A stretch of 64,000 nt of DNA from SOIA01 sp964348015 (GCA_964348015.1 CAYGBC010000045.1:1-64000), one strand, 5' to 3'; shown: positions 8,609-17,365, numbered from the stretch's first letter. A program made the numbers and translations. Notes: generated by a model not told the origin, from the letters alone.

Positions 8609-8820
8609 TGTCATTGCGAGGAGCGAAGTGACGCGGCAATCTCTTATAGATTGAATCATAGATGCGAGCACAACGCGGCAATCTCATGCGACTGTCATTA
8701 CGAGGAGCATAGCGACGTGGTAATCTCCTATAGAAAAATATACATTTATTTTTAGGAGATTGCCACGCAAGCTCGCAATGACACAAACAGAAGATTTCCG
8801 CGCTTTGCTCGCAATGACAA
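8609..8820. repeat. TCATTGCGAG repeat cluster including two-arm copy B
   Basis: Forward units at 8609-8642 and 8660-8685 are followed by a full two-arm palindrome at 8694-8784 (GTCATTACGAGGAG...GTAATCTCCTATAG, AT-rich centre, then AGGAGATTGCCACG...CGCAATGACAC). A further inverted half copy lies at 8790-8820. It occupies most of the gap between the symporter and the second M28 gene. Confidence 0.85.
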
Positions 8821-8876
8821 TAGGTCGAAAATTTTGCGAGTAAGGAGACTATTTCAAATAACTTTTGGAGGTTTCG

Positions 8877-10364
8877 ATGAAACGAAATAGGCTGTATTTT
8901 CCACTCGGCCTCATCTTCATTTCTCTGATTTTGTATTCTGTGGCTCCTGCTGAAAAGCTGGACAGCCATCTGCAGAAGGGGCTCGATTCCATCCGCCCGA
9001 TGGATGCCTATAACTATGTGAAAACACTCTGTCTTCCTCAATTTGCCGGGCGCCATACAGGACACGAAGGCTACACCAAAGCCGCCAAATGGGCCGCGGG
9101 AAAATTCAAGGAATGGGGACTCCGGCCGATCAGTCAAAAGGAAGGGTATCTCCAGGCTTACCCGTCTCCGTATGTCGTGGTGGATAGAGCGGAGATGACG
9201 CTGCATCTGAAAGAAACAGGGAGCCAAAAACAGGATGACTCCTCTTTGAAAGAAGTCCCCCTCAAGCCCGGGACAGATTTTCTCCCCATCCTGTATTCGG
9301 ACAGCGGCCACAACACCGCAGGAGTCGTGTTTGCCGGATGGGGCATTTCTGCGCCGGAGCTTGGATACGACGATTACGCAGGGCTCGATGTCCAAGGCAA
9401 ATTCATCATCTGTTTCCGCGGAACACCCGACCGGAGGGAACCCGGCTACCAAAAGCACGACCACCACCGCTTCCGGATGAAAACGGCCAAGTCAAAAGGA
9501 GCGCTGGGGCTTTTTTACATCTACGGAGAACCCATCGCCAATCCCAACGGGGACTGGATCGAGGGATTCACTCCAGCTATCATCAGCGAGAAGGTCGCCG
9601 ATATGCTCCTGAAGGAGCGGGGCATAAAATCCGCCGACCTGAGACGGGATCTCTCGACCTATAAAAAGCCGGTTTCCTTTGTTCTCGGATCAAAGGTCAG
9701 CTTTATGGTCGAATCCCGCAATTTTCCTGAAGGCGTGGGGTACAACGTCGCCGGGTATGTCGAGGGCTCTGACTCGAAGCTGAAGACAGAATGCCTGGTC
9801 GTGGGAGGGCATTTCGACCACTGCGGAGAGCACATGGGATTTTTGTTTGCCGGAGCCGACGACAACGCCAGCGGGAGTGCTGCGGTCATGACCATGGCCA
9901 AGGCTTTCGCCAGTTTGAAGAAAAAGCCCAAGAGGTCGGTGGTCTTCGTGCTCTTCGGAGGTGAAGAGATGGGACTGATGGGTTCGACGCATTTCGCCAG
10001 CAACCTCCCTCCGCAGTTTAAGAAGATCGACTCGATGTTCAATTTCGACATGGTGGGAGAGGGAGACGGAGCCGGATGCGCGGTCAGTGCCGAACCGGAA
10101 GAGTTGAAATCAGTCCTCGAAGCGGCGAATAAACATATCCAGATCTTGAAACGCGGCCCTTGGATTATCAGAGGCGTGGGAGTCCGGAGTTCCGATTATG
10201 CCCCCTTCTTCTTAAAGGGTGCGGCCTGCATCTCGTTTTCCTCAAACGGACCGCATCTGTACTACCATCTGCCTGGAGACACGATCTACAGGATTAATCC
10301 GGACATTATGGCGGACATCGCGCGGCTCGCGTTCCTGACCGGATATAACTGGGCCGACAGATAA
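8877..10364 (+). CDS. Secreted M28-family zinc aminopeptidase with PA domain
   Basis: A 495-residue exported peptidase. The ATG at 8877 is chosen because TTTGGAGG lies just before it; a TTG four codons upstream is part of that ribosome site. Residues 1-25 are a signal peptide. A PA-like insert occupies about 145-250. Zinc ligands are H312 (GGHFDH), D328 (GADDNASG), E363/E364 (GGEEMG), D391 (NFDMVG) and H464 (YYHLPGDT), all present. It resembles the enzyme at 1224-2741 in order and spacing of domains (shared DAYNYVKTLC / ELFAYVKELC-like start of the mature part), so these are probably ancient paralogues for periplasmic peptide trimming. Confidence 0.93.
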   Translation: MKRNRLYFPLGLIFISLILYSVAPAEKLDSHLQKGLDSIRPMDAYNYVKTLCLPQFAGRHTGHEGYTKAAKWAAGKFKEWGLRPISQKEGYLQAYPSPYVVVDRAEMTLHLKETGSQKQDDSSLKEVPLKPGTDFLPILYSDSGHNTAGVVFAGWGISAPELGYDDYAGLDVQGKFIICFRGTPDRREPGYQKHDHHRFRMKTAKSKGALGLFYIYGEPIANPNGDWIEGFTPAIISEKVADMLLKERGIKSADLRRDLSTYKKPVSFVLGSKVSFMVESRNFPEGVGYNVAGYVEGSDSKLKTECLVVGGHFDHCGEHMGFLFAGADDNASGSAAVMTMAKAFASLKKKPKRSVVFVLFGGEEMGLMGSTHFASNLPPQFKKIDSMFNFDMVGEGDGAGCAVSAEPEELKSVLEAANKHIQILKRGPWIIRGVGVRSSDYAPFFLKGAACISFSSNGPHLYYHLPGDTIYRINPDIMADIARLAFLTGYNWADR

Positions 10365-10371
10365 AAAAAAT

Positions 10372-10438
10372 GGGGACGTTCCCTCAGGAGGACAAACTTC
10401 AATCGTACTTCTAAAGTGTCCCCTTAGGGAACGTCCTC
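10372..10438. terminator. Inverted repeat between convergent genes
   Basis: GGGACGTTCCCT (10373-10384) is matched by AGGGAACGTCCT (10427-10438) with one mismatch across about 40 nt. An A-run precedes the left arm. It lies exactly between the ends of the convergent M28 and secretin-domain genes, so it may act as a two-way terminator, but it also resembles the dispersed GGGGAC repeat family. Confidence 0.5.
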
Positions 10439-10446
10439 AGTCATGA

Positions 10447-11202
10447 CTACTTGATGATCTTTCCGGAGATCACCAGGACCAAAGCCTTGTCTCCGCCGTC
10501 CAGCTTGGACACGCCCACGATAGTCTTTTCCCCGCTTCTAAATGTCAGGGCGGTTTCGATGAGTGCGACAATCTGCGTTTGGGTTGAATTCCCAATTTTT
10601 CTTACTCTTTGATGCCTCAGTTCAAGATCCACCTGAAAAGCATCCCCTTTCTCTTCTTTCACGTGCCGTGGCCTCAACTGAAGCATGAATTCCATGCCTG
10701 AACCCCCGAGAATCTGCTCGGAGCGCTTTCCGTCCTGAACTCTCAGCAAAGCCGAACCGATCTTGTTCAAGGTTTCGAACCTCATTACGCGCTGCATTTC
10801 TTTCATCAACGGGTCCGATTCCAGCTCCCTATCCGAAGCCTTGCCTCCAACCCGGGTGACCTCCTCGCCTTCTTCCTTGAACGCACCCACGATCAGATCC
10901 ACAGTGAACAGGATATCCACGGGCTTGACATCGATCTCCTGGATGACCGAAAGCATCTTCTCGACGATCTCTGGCGTGTCCTGGATGGTGATGATATTCA
11001 ACTCATCCTCGACCCTGATCCGCCCGTATTCACTCTGATAACCCACAAGAAGCTGGTGAACCTGCCTGGCTCTTATGTATTTGAGTTTGACAAGCTCCTT
11101 TCTCAATTCCGGTCTCGGCACCTGGTCTTGTGAGCCAAAAGCGCTAATGCCAGCAGCGCTCAACACGGCAAACACAAGTAAAATTCCGATCGCTTTTTTC
11201 AT
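10447..11202 (-). CDS. Exported secretin N-domain (NolW-like) protein
   Basis: A 251-residue protein with a signal peptide (residues 1-23). Residues about 36-92 (LVKLKYIRARQVHQLL, then VEDELNIITIQDTPEIVEKML and IQEIDV) match the N1/N-type ring-building subdomain of secretins. The C-terminal half (LIETALTFRSGEKTIVGVSK, VLVIS) looks like the last strands of a secretin core, but the protein is far too short for a full outer-membrane pore. It is the last gene of a sigma / anti-sigma operon and overlaps the anti-sigma gene by 4 nt. It may be a periplasmic component whose level is tied to the sigma factor; the exact role is unknown. Confidence 0.75.
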   Translation of the reverse strand: MKKAIGILLVFAVLSAAGISAFGSQDQVPRPELRKELVKLKYIRARQVHQLLVGYQSEYGRIRVEDELNIITIQDTPEIVEKMLSVIQEIDVKPVDILFTVDLIVGAFKEEGEEVTRVGGKASDRELESDPLMKEMQRVMRFETLNKIGSALLRVQDGKRSEQILGGSGMEFMLQLRPRHVKEEKGDAFQVDLELRHQRVRKIGNSTQTQIVALIETALTFRSGEKTIVGVSKLDGGDKALVLVISGKIIK

Positions 11203-11720
11203 TCTGTATCCTCCAATTCAAAATTTTTATCGAAAAACCAGACGATTTTCTGCCCTGTTTCGGGCAGAACCATGGTCATTCTCACGACATCCTGCGGGGA
11301 TTCCTCGAACGCACTTCCCAGAAGCTGCGCCTGGGTTCGCGCCAACATTTCTGAATCCAGCGTTGTCTCTCCCACAGGGAAAGGTTTGATGACGAATATT
11401 ATGGTTAAAACGACGACCAGCACTCCCATCATCGCGTAAGCCCAGCCTTTCTTGAACGGCCAGGAAGCCAGAGGTGAGAACGCAGGCGTTTTTTCTCCGA
11501 CAGCTTTCCGGACCGCCTGCTGCCATTCTGTCTCTTCCCATTCTTTTCTGTCTTCTTGGAGCCACTCCTTCATTTTTTCGCGCGACAGGATCAAGGCATC
11601 ATATTCGCGCTGGCACTCGGGACATTCAATTAAATGGGCTTTCACGGCCTCGGCTTTGGACACGGAGAGGTCCGAGCCTGCCATGAGGGGAAGCCAGCGC
11701 TGTACTTTTTTACATTTCAT
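11199..11720 (-). CDS. Membrane-anchored zinc-finger anti-sigma factor
   Basis: A 173-residue protein. The N-terminal part carries a zf-HC2-type site (C3, then H29-x3-C-x2-C in HLIECPEC) typical of ZAS anti-sigma domains that hold an ECF sigma factor. A single membrane helix lies around residues 92-112 (AYAMMGVLVVVLTIIFVI), leaving a short periplasmic tail of about 60 residues. The gene overlaps the sigma gene by 11 nt and the secretin-domain gene by 4 nt, so the three are one translationally coupled unit. The overlap with the sigma gene is the strongest evidence of function. Confidence 0.85.
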   Translation of the reverse strand: MKCKKVQRWLPLMAGSDLSVSKAEAVKAHLIECPECQREYDALILSREKMKEWLQEDRKEWEETEWQQAVRKAVGEKTPAFSPLASWPFKKGWAYAMMGVLVVVLTIIFVIKPFPVGETTLDSEMLARTQAQLLGSAFEESPQDVVRMTMVLPETGQKIVWFFDKNFELEDTE

Positions 11721-12288
11721 TGTTCACCTCTTTTTGAAAGCCCAAATTTGTTTGTTCCAGTTGAGCCCGGATTTTTTTCCGGGCGCGGGAGAGATGAGTC
11801 CGGACGCTCAATAAAGAGCACTTGAGAATTCTGGATGTTTCTTCGACCGAGAAGCCATCTCCGTCCCGAAGAAGAAAAACGGCTTTTTCCTTAGGACTCA
11901 AATTCCGTAGGCAGGATTCGATCTTCGCCCTGATCTCTTTGTTCAGGAACTGCTGTTCTGGGCCCGAGTTGACGTCCACAGCAAGCATTTTTTGACTCTC
12001 TATGATGTCTCCGGCTTTCTTTTTCTTCCTCAAGAAATCATAGGCGGAATTCATCGTGATTCTGTAGATCCAGCTTTTGAAGCTTCTTCCTCTTTCGAAC
12101 CTATGGAGGTATCTGTAGATCTTGATCAAAGCCTCCTGGCAGACTTCCTTGGCCTCTTCGAAGTTTCCCGTCATTCGGTAGGCCATGTTCAAAAGCCCCT
12201 GGCGATGCGGCCGGAGGAGTCGCTCGAAGGAGGATGGGTCTCCGTTGAGGACTTCGCCAACCAGATCATCTTCATTCTTCATCCACAT
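11710..12288 (-). CDS. ECF RNA polymerase sigma factor
   Basis: A 192-residue sigma-70 family protein with only regions 2 and 4. Region 2 spans about 18-88 (AYRMTGNFEEAKEVCQEALIKIYR, SFKSWIYRITMN) and region 4 about 128-180 (LSPKEKAVFLLRDGDGFSVEE, then SVRTHLSRARKKIR helix-turn-helix). It should direct polymerase to an envelope-stress-like regulon and be held by the anti-sigma encoded next. There is no ribosome site before the first ATG (12288). A TTAACA-18-TATATT promoter ends one base before that ATG, predicting a transcript that begins at or next to the ATG at 12282 (MKNED), that is, a leaderless message. Confidence 0.92.
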   Translation of the reverse strand: MWMKNEDDLVGEVLNGDPSSFERLLRPHRQGLLNMAYRMTGNFEEAKEVCQEALIKIYRYLHRFERGRSFKSWIYRITMNSAYDFLRKKKKAGDIIESQKMLAVDVNSGPEQQFLNKEIRAKIESCLRNLSPKEKAVFLLRDGDGFSVEETSRILKCSLLSVRTHLSRARKKIRAQLEQTNLGFQKEVNNEM

Positions 12289-12289
12289 T

Positions 12290-12319
12290 AATATACCCGT
12301 CTTCCGCCGGAAATGTTAA
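12290..12319 (-). promoter_or_regulatory. Promoter of the sigma/anti-sigma operon, possibly leaderless
   Basis: On the minus strand TTAACA (12319-12314) and TATATT (12295-12290) are 18 nt apart. Both differ from consensus by one base. The first in-frame ATG is one base beyond the -10 box and the second at 12282 is where transcription would be expected to begin. Confidence 0.55.
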
Positions 12320-12353
12320 GGGGAAAAATGCAACTCTTTTCCGATGAAGGTTG

Positions 12354-12382
12354 TTGACTAATAATGAGAAATCCATTATTTT
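12354..12382 (+). promoter_or_regulatory. Putative promoter of the M23 peptidase gene
   Basis: TTGACT (12354-12359) and TATTTT (12377-12382) are 17 nt apart, giving a leader of about 30 nt. It diverges from the sigma operon promoter with about 35 bp between the two -35 boxes. Confidence 0.45.
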
Positions 12383-12418
12383 TATATCTATGACTTTCCT
12401 CATAAGAATTCGGACTGA

Positions 12419-13714
12419 ATGAAAGTCAGAATACGGACATACCGGAAAAAGACTAATCCCAAGCGCATCCATCTCCTTCTTTTCATCTTCCTCTCCTTCA
12501 GTCTGTTCCTGATCCTCACTTTTATTCCCAAAAAAAATATCCAGTCTGAAGTCACACTGCATACTCTTCTCCCCGCTATTTCCAATTCTCCGCCTCCGTT
12601 GCAAACAGACAAAAAGACCATTCGCTGGGGGATGACTCTGACAGACATCCTGGCTCCGTATGACTTCACCCCGACCGAGATATACGACCTGAGCCGGAGT
12701 GTCAGACCTGTCTATGACCTCTCCAGGATAAAAGCCGGCCAGGAGATCAGGGTCTATTCGACAGAGGAAGACCAAGTCGTTTCGCTGGAATACGATATTG
12801 ATGAACAAGATTACCTCCTTATCCAGATAGAAGAAGGCGTTTACACGGCTGAGATCAAAAAAATTCCGTATGAAAACAGAGTCAGCATGATCTGGGGGAC
12901 AATCCAAGATTATCCGATATCTGCCGTGAACGACGAGGGTGAGGGCGTGCAGCTGGCTCTTGATCTGGCCGACCTTTTCGCCTGGGACATTGATTTTTAC
13001 GCAGACCTCCGCAGGGGGGATTCTTTTAAGGTCATCTTCGAGAAAAGATACCTGGATAGTGAATTCATCGGTTACGGGAATATCCTTGCCGCGGAATTCA
13101 CCAACCAGGGCCAGACATTTCATGCTTTCCGGTACACTTACCCCGATACGAAAGAATCGGACCACTACGATTTCGAAGGCCGGTCATTGAGAAAGACGTT
13201 CATGAAGTCCCCGATCAAATACAACAGGATCTCATCACGGTTCAGCTATAACAGGCTCCATCCCATCCGGAAGGTCTACCGTCCTCACTATGGAGTGGAC
13301 TATGCCGCCCCCATCGGAACTCCTGTACAGGCTACAGCCGACGGGACGGTTATCTTCGCTGGAAGAAAAGGGGCTTCTGGCTATATGATCGGTATCCGGC
13401 ACAGCAATAAGTACGAAACCCAGTATCTTCACCTCAGAGGAATCCCGAAAAACATAAAAAAAGGAATCAAAGTCAAGGAAGGAAAGAAAATTGCCTACGT
13501 CGGCTCATCCGGGGAGTCTACGGGCCCCCATCTGGATTACAGGATCAAGGAATATGGAAAATACATCAATCCTCTGAAATTCAATCCTCCGTCTGTCAAT
13601 CCCCTCAGGACCGAGTTCCTCGAGGACTTCAAGAGGATCGCCGAGAATTACATCCTCTGTTTCGATCCTTCTCTAATGGTCGCTTCCTGCTGGGGTGACC
13701 CTCTGAATCTTTAA
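12419..13714 (+). CDS. M23-family murein endopeptidase-like protein (MepM type)
   Basis: A 431-residue envelope protein. A single N-terminal membrane anchor is at about 17-36. Residues 65-140 look like a LysM/OapA-type wall-binding domain (IKAGQEIRVY). The M23 domain spans about 270-390, with H290 and D294 in HYGVDYAAPIGTP and H338 in QYLHL. In the usual GPHxH box this protein reads GPHLDYRI (H371, D373), so the third zinc ligand is Asp instead of His. Such a change can be tolerated or can mark a non-catalytic regulator. It should act on peptide cross-links in the periplasm. There is no strong ribosome site; the ATG is chosen by the anchor position. Confidence 0.87.
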   Translation: MKVRIRTYRKKTNPKRIHLLLFIFLSFSLFLILTFIPKKNIQSEVTLHTLLPAISNSPPPLQTDKKTIRWGMTLTDILAPYDFTPTEIYDLSRSVRPVYDLSRIKAGQEIRVYSTEEDQVVSLEYDIDEQDYLLIQIEEGVYTAEIKKIPYENRVSMIWGTIQDYPISAVNDEGEGVQLALDLADLFAWDIDFYADLRRGDSFKVIFEKRYLDSEFIGYGNILAAEFTNQGQTFHAFRYTYPDTKESDHYDFEGRSLRKTFMKSPIKYNRISSRFSYNRLHPIRKVYRPHYGVDYAAPIGTPVQATADGTVIFAGRKGASGYMIGIRHSNKYETQYLHLRGIPKNIKKGIKVKEGKKIAYVGSSGESTGPHLDYRIKEYGKYINPLKFNPPSVNPLRTEFLEDFKRIAENYILCFDPSLMVASCWGDPLNL

Positions 13715-13881
13715 TTCTTCTTGATTCTTCTCTGTTCACGCACACCCCATCTCAGGCTCGAAAGGAAAAATATTCAGTCAGAAATCCGGATGAATGAAAT
13801 CCGAGAATCCAAAAGGGAAATGTTCGCTCGGCGACAGAAAACAGGTATCGGATGAGCCGGTATCTTCAAACTCAGGAATAT

Positions 13882-15972
13882 CTACTTCTTTTCCTTCTTT
13901 TCACTTTTACTGCTGGAACTGCTACTCCCGCTGCTGGACATACTCCGCACGCTCGTAGTCCTGGAGCTTCCCGAACTTCTTGAAGAGGCAGAAGATGAGG
14001 AGGAGGACGAAGAGGAATCTCTGAATCTGGAACGATAACTTCCTCCTGAAGCCGAGATGCCTGTGATTGTCGAAAGATTTCTTGAGGGCCGTACACTTCT
14101 GGACCTGAGGTTGAGCTCCTGGCACATAATCTCGTTGGAAATGCTGGAATACCTCAAAGAAACTCCGGCCCGGTTCGCGACTACCGAGTCAGGATTCCAG
14201 TCTCTGAAGTGGACAGACCCTGAGAGTTTCGACGGTCTGAGTGTTGTCCTGTCATTTACGGGTGCTATCCTGCCCTCTGGGGAAACAAAGTAAATATTTC
14301 CGGAAGGATCGACGACCAGCTTGACTCCAGGATCTTTGGTTGGATTTTCCTTCTTCGCGATGCTGGAATTCGCCGCGTTTCCCGACAGAGATGTTCCTCT
14401 GGCTTTCTGGCCGGCCGGTTCAATACTGCCAGGACTTCTGGAAGAAAGCCCGCCCGCGTTCTTCCGGTATGTGTTCACCGCTTCTCGATAAGGATCTTTC
14501 AGGGATTTCGGGGGCTGTGAGTTCTTCTGCATCTGCGGAGAGAGATCGCGCAAATTTACGGCTTTTTGATAAATCCTCGCGGCATTGAGGTCCTCTTTCC
14601 TGACCAAGACTGTCTGTTCTCCATACTCCCGGATCGAAGCCAGTATTCCTGGATCACCGTTCTTCACAGCAGAGACAAGCCTTTGGAGAATACCCATGTA
14701 GCCTTTCTGCAACGGATAATAAATGGCAGGTTTGCTCTGCAGCTGGTCTTTCCGGAGCCTGCGAAGGACATCTCTCCCTTCTATTACAGGGAGATTGGAG
14801 GGGTCATCAAACGGACCACATAAATAGGAAGATCCATAATCATAATAGGGATAGTCCCAGCCAAACGTGCCGTACAAATACCAATCCCACACGGTCCAGG
14901 GTCTCCAGCAGCAATAGCCCATATAGTTACCCCAGGCAACCCACGCCGGAGAGAATGCGGACCCGGGAAGCCAGAGCCAGCCGCGGTTCCTCTTCCAGAC
15001 CCAGACGCCGAGGTGGTAAGGCACCCAACCCCATGTCTCTAGAGGCACCCAGAAGAGCTGCCCGTTCACTTCTCGCCACTGCCCGAAATAGTACGGACGC
15101 CATCTCCCTGCAGGATAAAGGTCGTTCGAATAGGGCCTCCAGACATACCCGTACAGGCTGTCCCAGACCCATTCTCCCCACAGGTCTGAATACTTCTGGG
15201 CAAAATAGACAACTGCCCGGGAATATCGCAAGATGGGCTTGGGGATAACAGCCATCCCCCTGTGAAGTTCCTCGAAATTCCTGTTGATGGACTCATTCCA
15301 CAACTCAAAGTCCACATCCGTCGTGTATTCTCCTTGCAGAGCCTGGTGTTGCCGATTGACCGTTAACCTCCTGGAATTCTTAACGACTTCTCTTCTGAGA
15401 TGATCCTCGTCAGGCCCGTAGAGAACCAGGGCTTTTCCTTTCTTCACCTGGATATCCGTGCGGCCATCCTCTCTCGCTGCGATCATCGCCACCGTCCTGT
15501 GATTCAACTTCGCAGACGCATGGGACGTTATGACCTGGAAGATCTCCGGATAATTGTACCTTTTGTACATGATATAAATCTCCCCTTTGTTGAGGAGAAA
15601 ATTCGTGATTTTGCGACGTGTGCTGAGACTTTTGGCCATGATGGTTTCGATCTTTAACTCCGTATCCAGGTCCAGCCGGATGATCGTTCCCGTATCCAGC
15701 TGGATCTCACATCTCCGGCTTGAAAATGTACGGATCACATCCCCGGGGAGCAGAGGAAAATTCAGCACCGCGACCTGAGGAGCTTCGGCCCCTTCTCGTA
15801 TAACCACAGGATCTTTCCCTTCACGCTCAACCTCTGTGTAGGTGATATAGCCGAAATACACATCTTCTTTGGGGGAATGAATATATTTATAATTGGACTG
15901 GGAATACAGGAATTGAGAAATCAGGAGGGCCAGGATAAAAATAAGAATAGGTATGTATTTTTTCTTTTTCAT
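13882..15972 (-). CDS. Secreted FecR-domain / DUF6600 Trp-rich protein with Ser-rich tail
   Basis: A 696-residue exported protein. The start at 15972 is preferred over an in-frame codon 32 residues upstream because AAGGGGG precedes it and a good signal peptide (KKKKYIPILIFILALLIS) follows. Residues about 30-190 form a FecR-like beta domain (LLPGDVIRTF, IRLDLDTELKIET, KGEIYIMY). Residues about 260-400 are the very Trp/Tyr-rich DUF6600 region, with repeated WRPY, GxW, WVPxxTWGWVPYHLGVW motifs. The remainder is low complexity, ending in about 50 residues that are mostly Ser, Arg and Lys. No enzymatic role is known; it is probably a surface or periplasmic scaffold. It converges with the M23 gene. 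Confidence 0.85.
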   Translation of the reverse strand: MKKKKYIPILIFILALLISQFLYSQSNYKYIHSPKEDVYFGYITYTEVEREGKDPVVIREGAEAPQVAVLNFPLLPGDVIRTFSSRRCEIQLDTGTIIRLDLDTELKIETIMAKSLSTRRKITNFLLNKGEIYIMYKRYNYPEIFQVITSHASAKLNHRTVAMIAAREDGRTDIQVKKGKALVLYGPDEDHLRREVVKNSRRLTVNRQHQALQGEYTTDVDFELWNESINRNFEELHRGMAVIPKPILRYSRAVVYFAQKYSDLWGEWVWDSLYGYVWRPYSNDLYPAGRWRPYYFGQWREVNGQLFWVPLETWGWVPYHLGVWVWKRNRGWLWLPGSAFSPAWVAWGNYMGYCCWRPWTVWDWYLYGTFGWDYPYYDYGSSYLCGPFDDPSNLPVIEGRDVLRRLRKDQLQSKPAIYYPLQKGYMGILQRLVSAVKNGDPGILASIREYGEQTVLVRKEDLNAARIYQKAVNLRDLSPQMQKNSQPPKSLKDPYREAVNTYRKNAGGLSSRSPGSIEPAGQKARGTSLSGNAANSSIAKKENPTKDPGVKLVVDPSGNIYFVSPEGRIAPVNDRTTLRPSKLSGSVHFRDWNPDSVVANRAGVSLRYSSISNEIMCQELNLRSRSVRPSRNLSTITGISASGGSYRSRFRDSSSSSSSSSASSRSSGSSRTTSVRSMSSSGSSSSSSKSEKKEKK

Positions 15973-16112
15973 CGCTTTACCCCCTTCATAACTATTTTCT
16001 CCACTTGAATGAGAGCAAACTTTGTGCCAAATAATCCCTGAGGGCAGCTCAGCCGTTCGCCTTCTCACCTGTCCTCTTTCACAGCCATATGTCTATAAAT
16101 GGGGTCAGGCTA

Positions 16113-16142
16113 TTGACAAGGGAACTTCAATATCATTAGAAT
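16113..16142 (+). promoter_or_regulatory. Promoter of the archaeal-type FBPase gene
   Basis: TTGACA (16113-16118) and TAGAAT (16137-16142) lie 18 nt apart. The predicted leader is about 30 nt and holds AAGGAGG before the ATG. A GGGGTCAGG repeat remnant (16100-16108) lies just upstream. Confidence 0.6.
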
Positions 16143-16180
16143 TGACTTTTCTTTAAGATTCAAAATTTAAGGAGGTTTTA

Positions 16181-17281
16181 ATGAAAGTCACCCTCAGCGT
16201 TCTCAAAGCAGATATCGGCAGCATTGGCGGACACATCACACCGAGCCAGGCGCTCGTCAATGAGGTTAAAAATTTTGTCAAGGAGAACGGCAAAAATCTA
16301 CTGATCGACCATTACATCAGCCACACCGGAGATGACATTGCTATCCTGTGCACGCACGAAAAGGGCGTATCAGACGAAAAAATACATAAGATGGCCTGGG
16401 ATGCTTTTATTTCCGGGACAGAAGTCGCGAAAAAACAGGGGCTCTACGGCGCCGGACAGGATCTGCTCAAGGATGCCTTCAGCGGAAACATCAAAGGCAT
16501 GGGTCCGGCCGTGTGCGAGATGGAATTCGAGGAAAGACCGAACGAGCCCTTTGTCTTCTTCGCCGCAGACAAGACTGATCCTGGCTGCTACAACCTTCCT
16601 TTCTACCTGGGCTTTTGTGATCCGATGTACAATGCAGGGCTCATCCTCAGCCCCAAGATGAGCGACGGATTCATGTTCCGCATCATCGACGTCGAGCACA
16701 CTGAAAAAGACAAGATCGTTGAACTCAACGCACCAGATGAGATCTACGACATCGCCGCTCTGCTCCGCGATAACGAAAGATACGTCATCGAGAGCATCTA
16801 TTCCCGTGCTTCCGGGAACCAGGCCGCGGTGATCTCCACCACGCGGCTGCACAACATCGCAGGAAAATATACAGGAAAAGACGATCCTGTAGCTCTAGTC
16901 CGAGTCCAAGGGGAATTCCCTGCAACCGGAGAGGTGCTGGCTCCCTTCCAGATCGGGCCCTTTGTCGCCGGTTTTATGAGAGGCAGCCACAACGGTCCCC
17001 TCATGCCCTGCAAGCTGAACTCGACCATCTCCTTCTTCGACGGGCCTCCGGTGGTCACGGGTGCGGCCTTTTGCGTAAGAGAAGGAAAGATGACCGAACC
17101 CGCAGACGTGTTCGACCATCCCTACTGGGATCACGTGAGAGATCAGATATCCGAGAAAGCAACTGCAATCCGGCGCCAGGGTTTCTCAGGCGCAGCCATG
17201 CTTCCCTACAGCGAGCTCGAGTACGGCGGTATCGTGGAGAAGCTAGAAAAGCTGGAAAAGAAATTCAAACTTCTCGATTGA
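16181..17281 (+). CDS. fbp: Bifunctional fructose-1,6-bisphosphate aldolase/phosphatase (archaeal type, class V FBPase)
   Basis: A 366-residue enzyme, the family length. It should condense glyceraldehyde-3-phosphate with dihydroxyacetone phosphate and hydrolyse the product to fructose-6-phosphate, driving one-way gluconeogenesis. The start MKVTLSVLKADIGSIGGH is nearly the family consensus. D11, H18, D51 and D52 are expected Mg2+ ligands. The Schiff-base lysine and partner tyrosine of the aldolase reaction are K233 and Y230 in AGKYTGKDD, equivalent to K232/Y229 of the Sulfolobus and Thermoproteus enzymes. A TTGACA-18-TAGAAT promoter and AAGGAGG support the start. This class is typical of archaea and deep-branching, often thermophilic or autotrophic bacteria. 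Confidence 0.96.
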   Translation: MKVTLSVLKADIGSIGGHITPSQALVNEVKNFVKENGKNLLIDHYISHTGDDIAILCTHEKGVSDEKIHKMAWDAFISGTEVAKKQGLYGAGQDLLKDAFSGNIKGMGPAVCEMEFEERPNEPFVFFAADKTDPGCYNLPFYLGFCDPMYNAGLILSPKMSDGFMFRIIDVEHTEKDKIVELNAPDEIYDIAALLRDNERYVIESIYSRASGNQAAVISTTRLHNIAGKYTGKDDPVALVRVQGEFPATGEVLAPFQIGPFVAGFMRGSHNGPLMPCKLNSTISFFDGPPVVTGAAFCVREGKMTEPADVFDHPYWDHVRDQISEKATAIRRQGFSGAAMLPYSELEYGGIVEKLEKLEKKFKLLD

Positions 17282-17365
17282 GAAGGCTTTCTTCAGCTTT
17301 CTAATTCTGAAAACTCGTCCTGACAGAAGAGGACTCTGACTGGAAAATTCTCTTCACATACCAAG

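Noticed and set aside
12272..13165. Long frames opposite real genes (also 1932-2678 plus, 33344-34300 minus, 28592-29500 minus, 21013-22041 minus, 55084-55851 minus)
   Set aside because: Each lies wholly antisense to a gene with clear family motifs and has no motif of its own.
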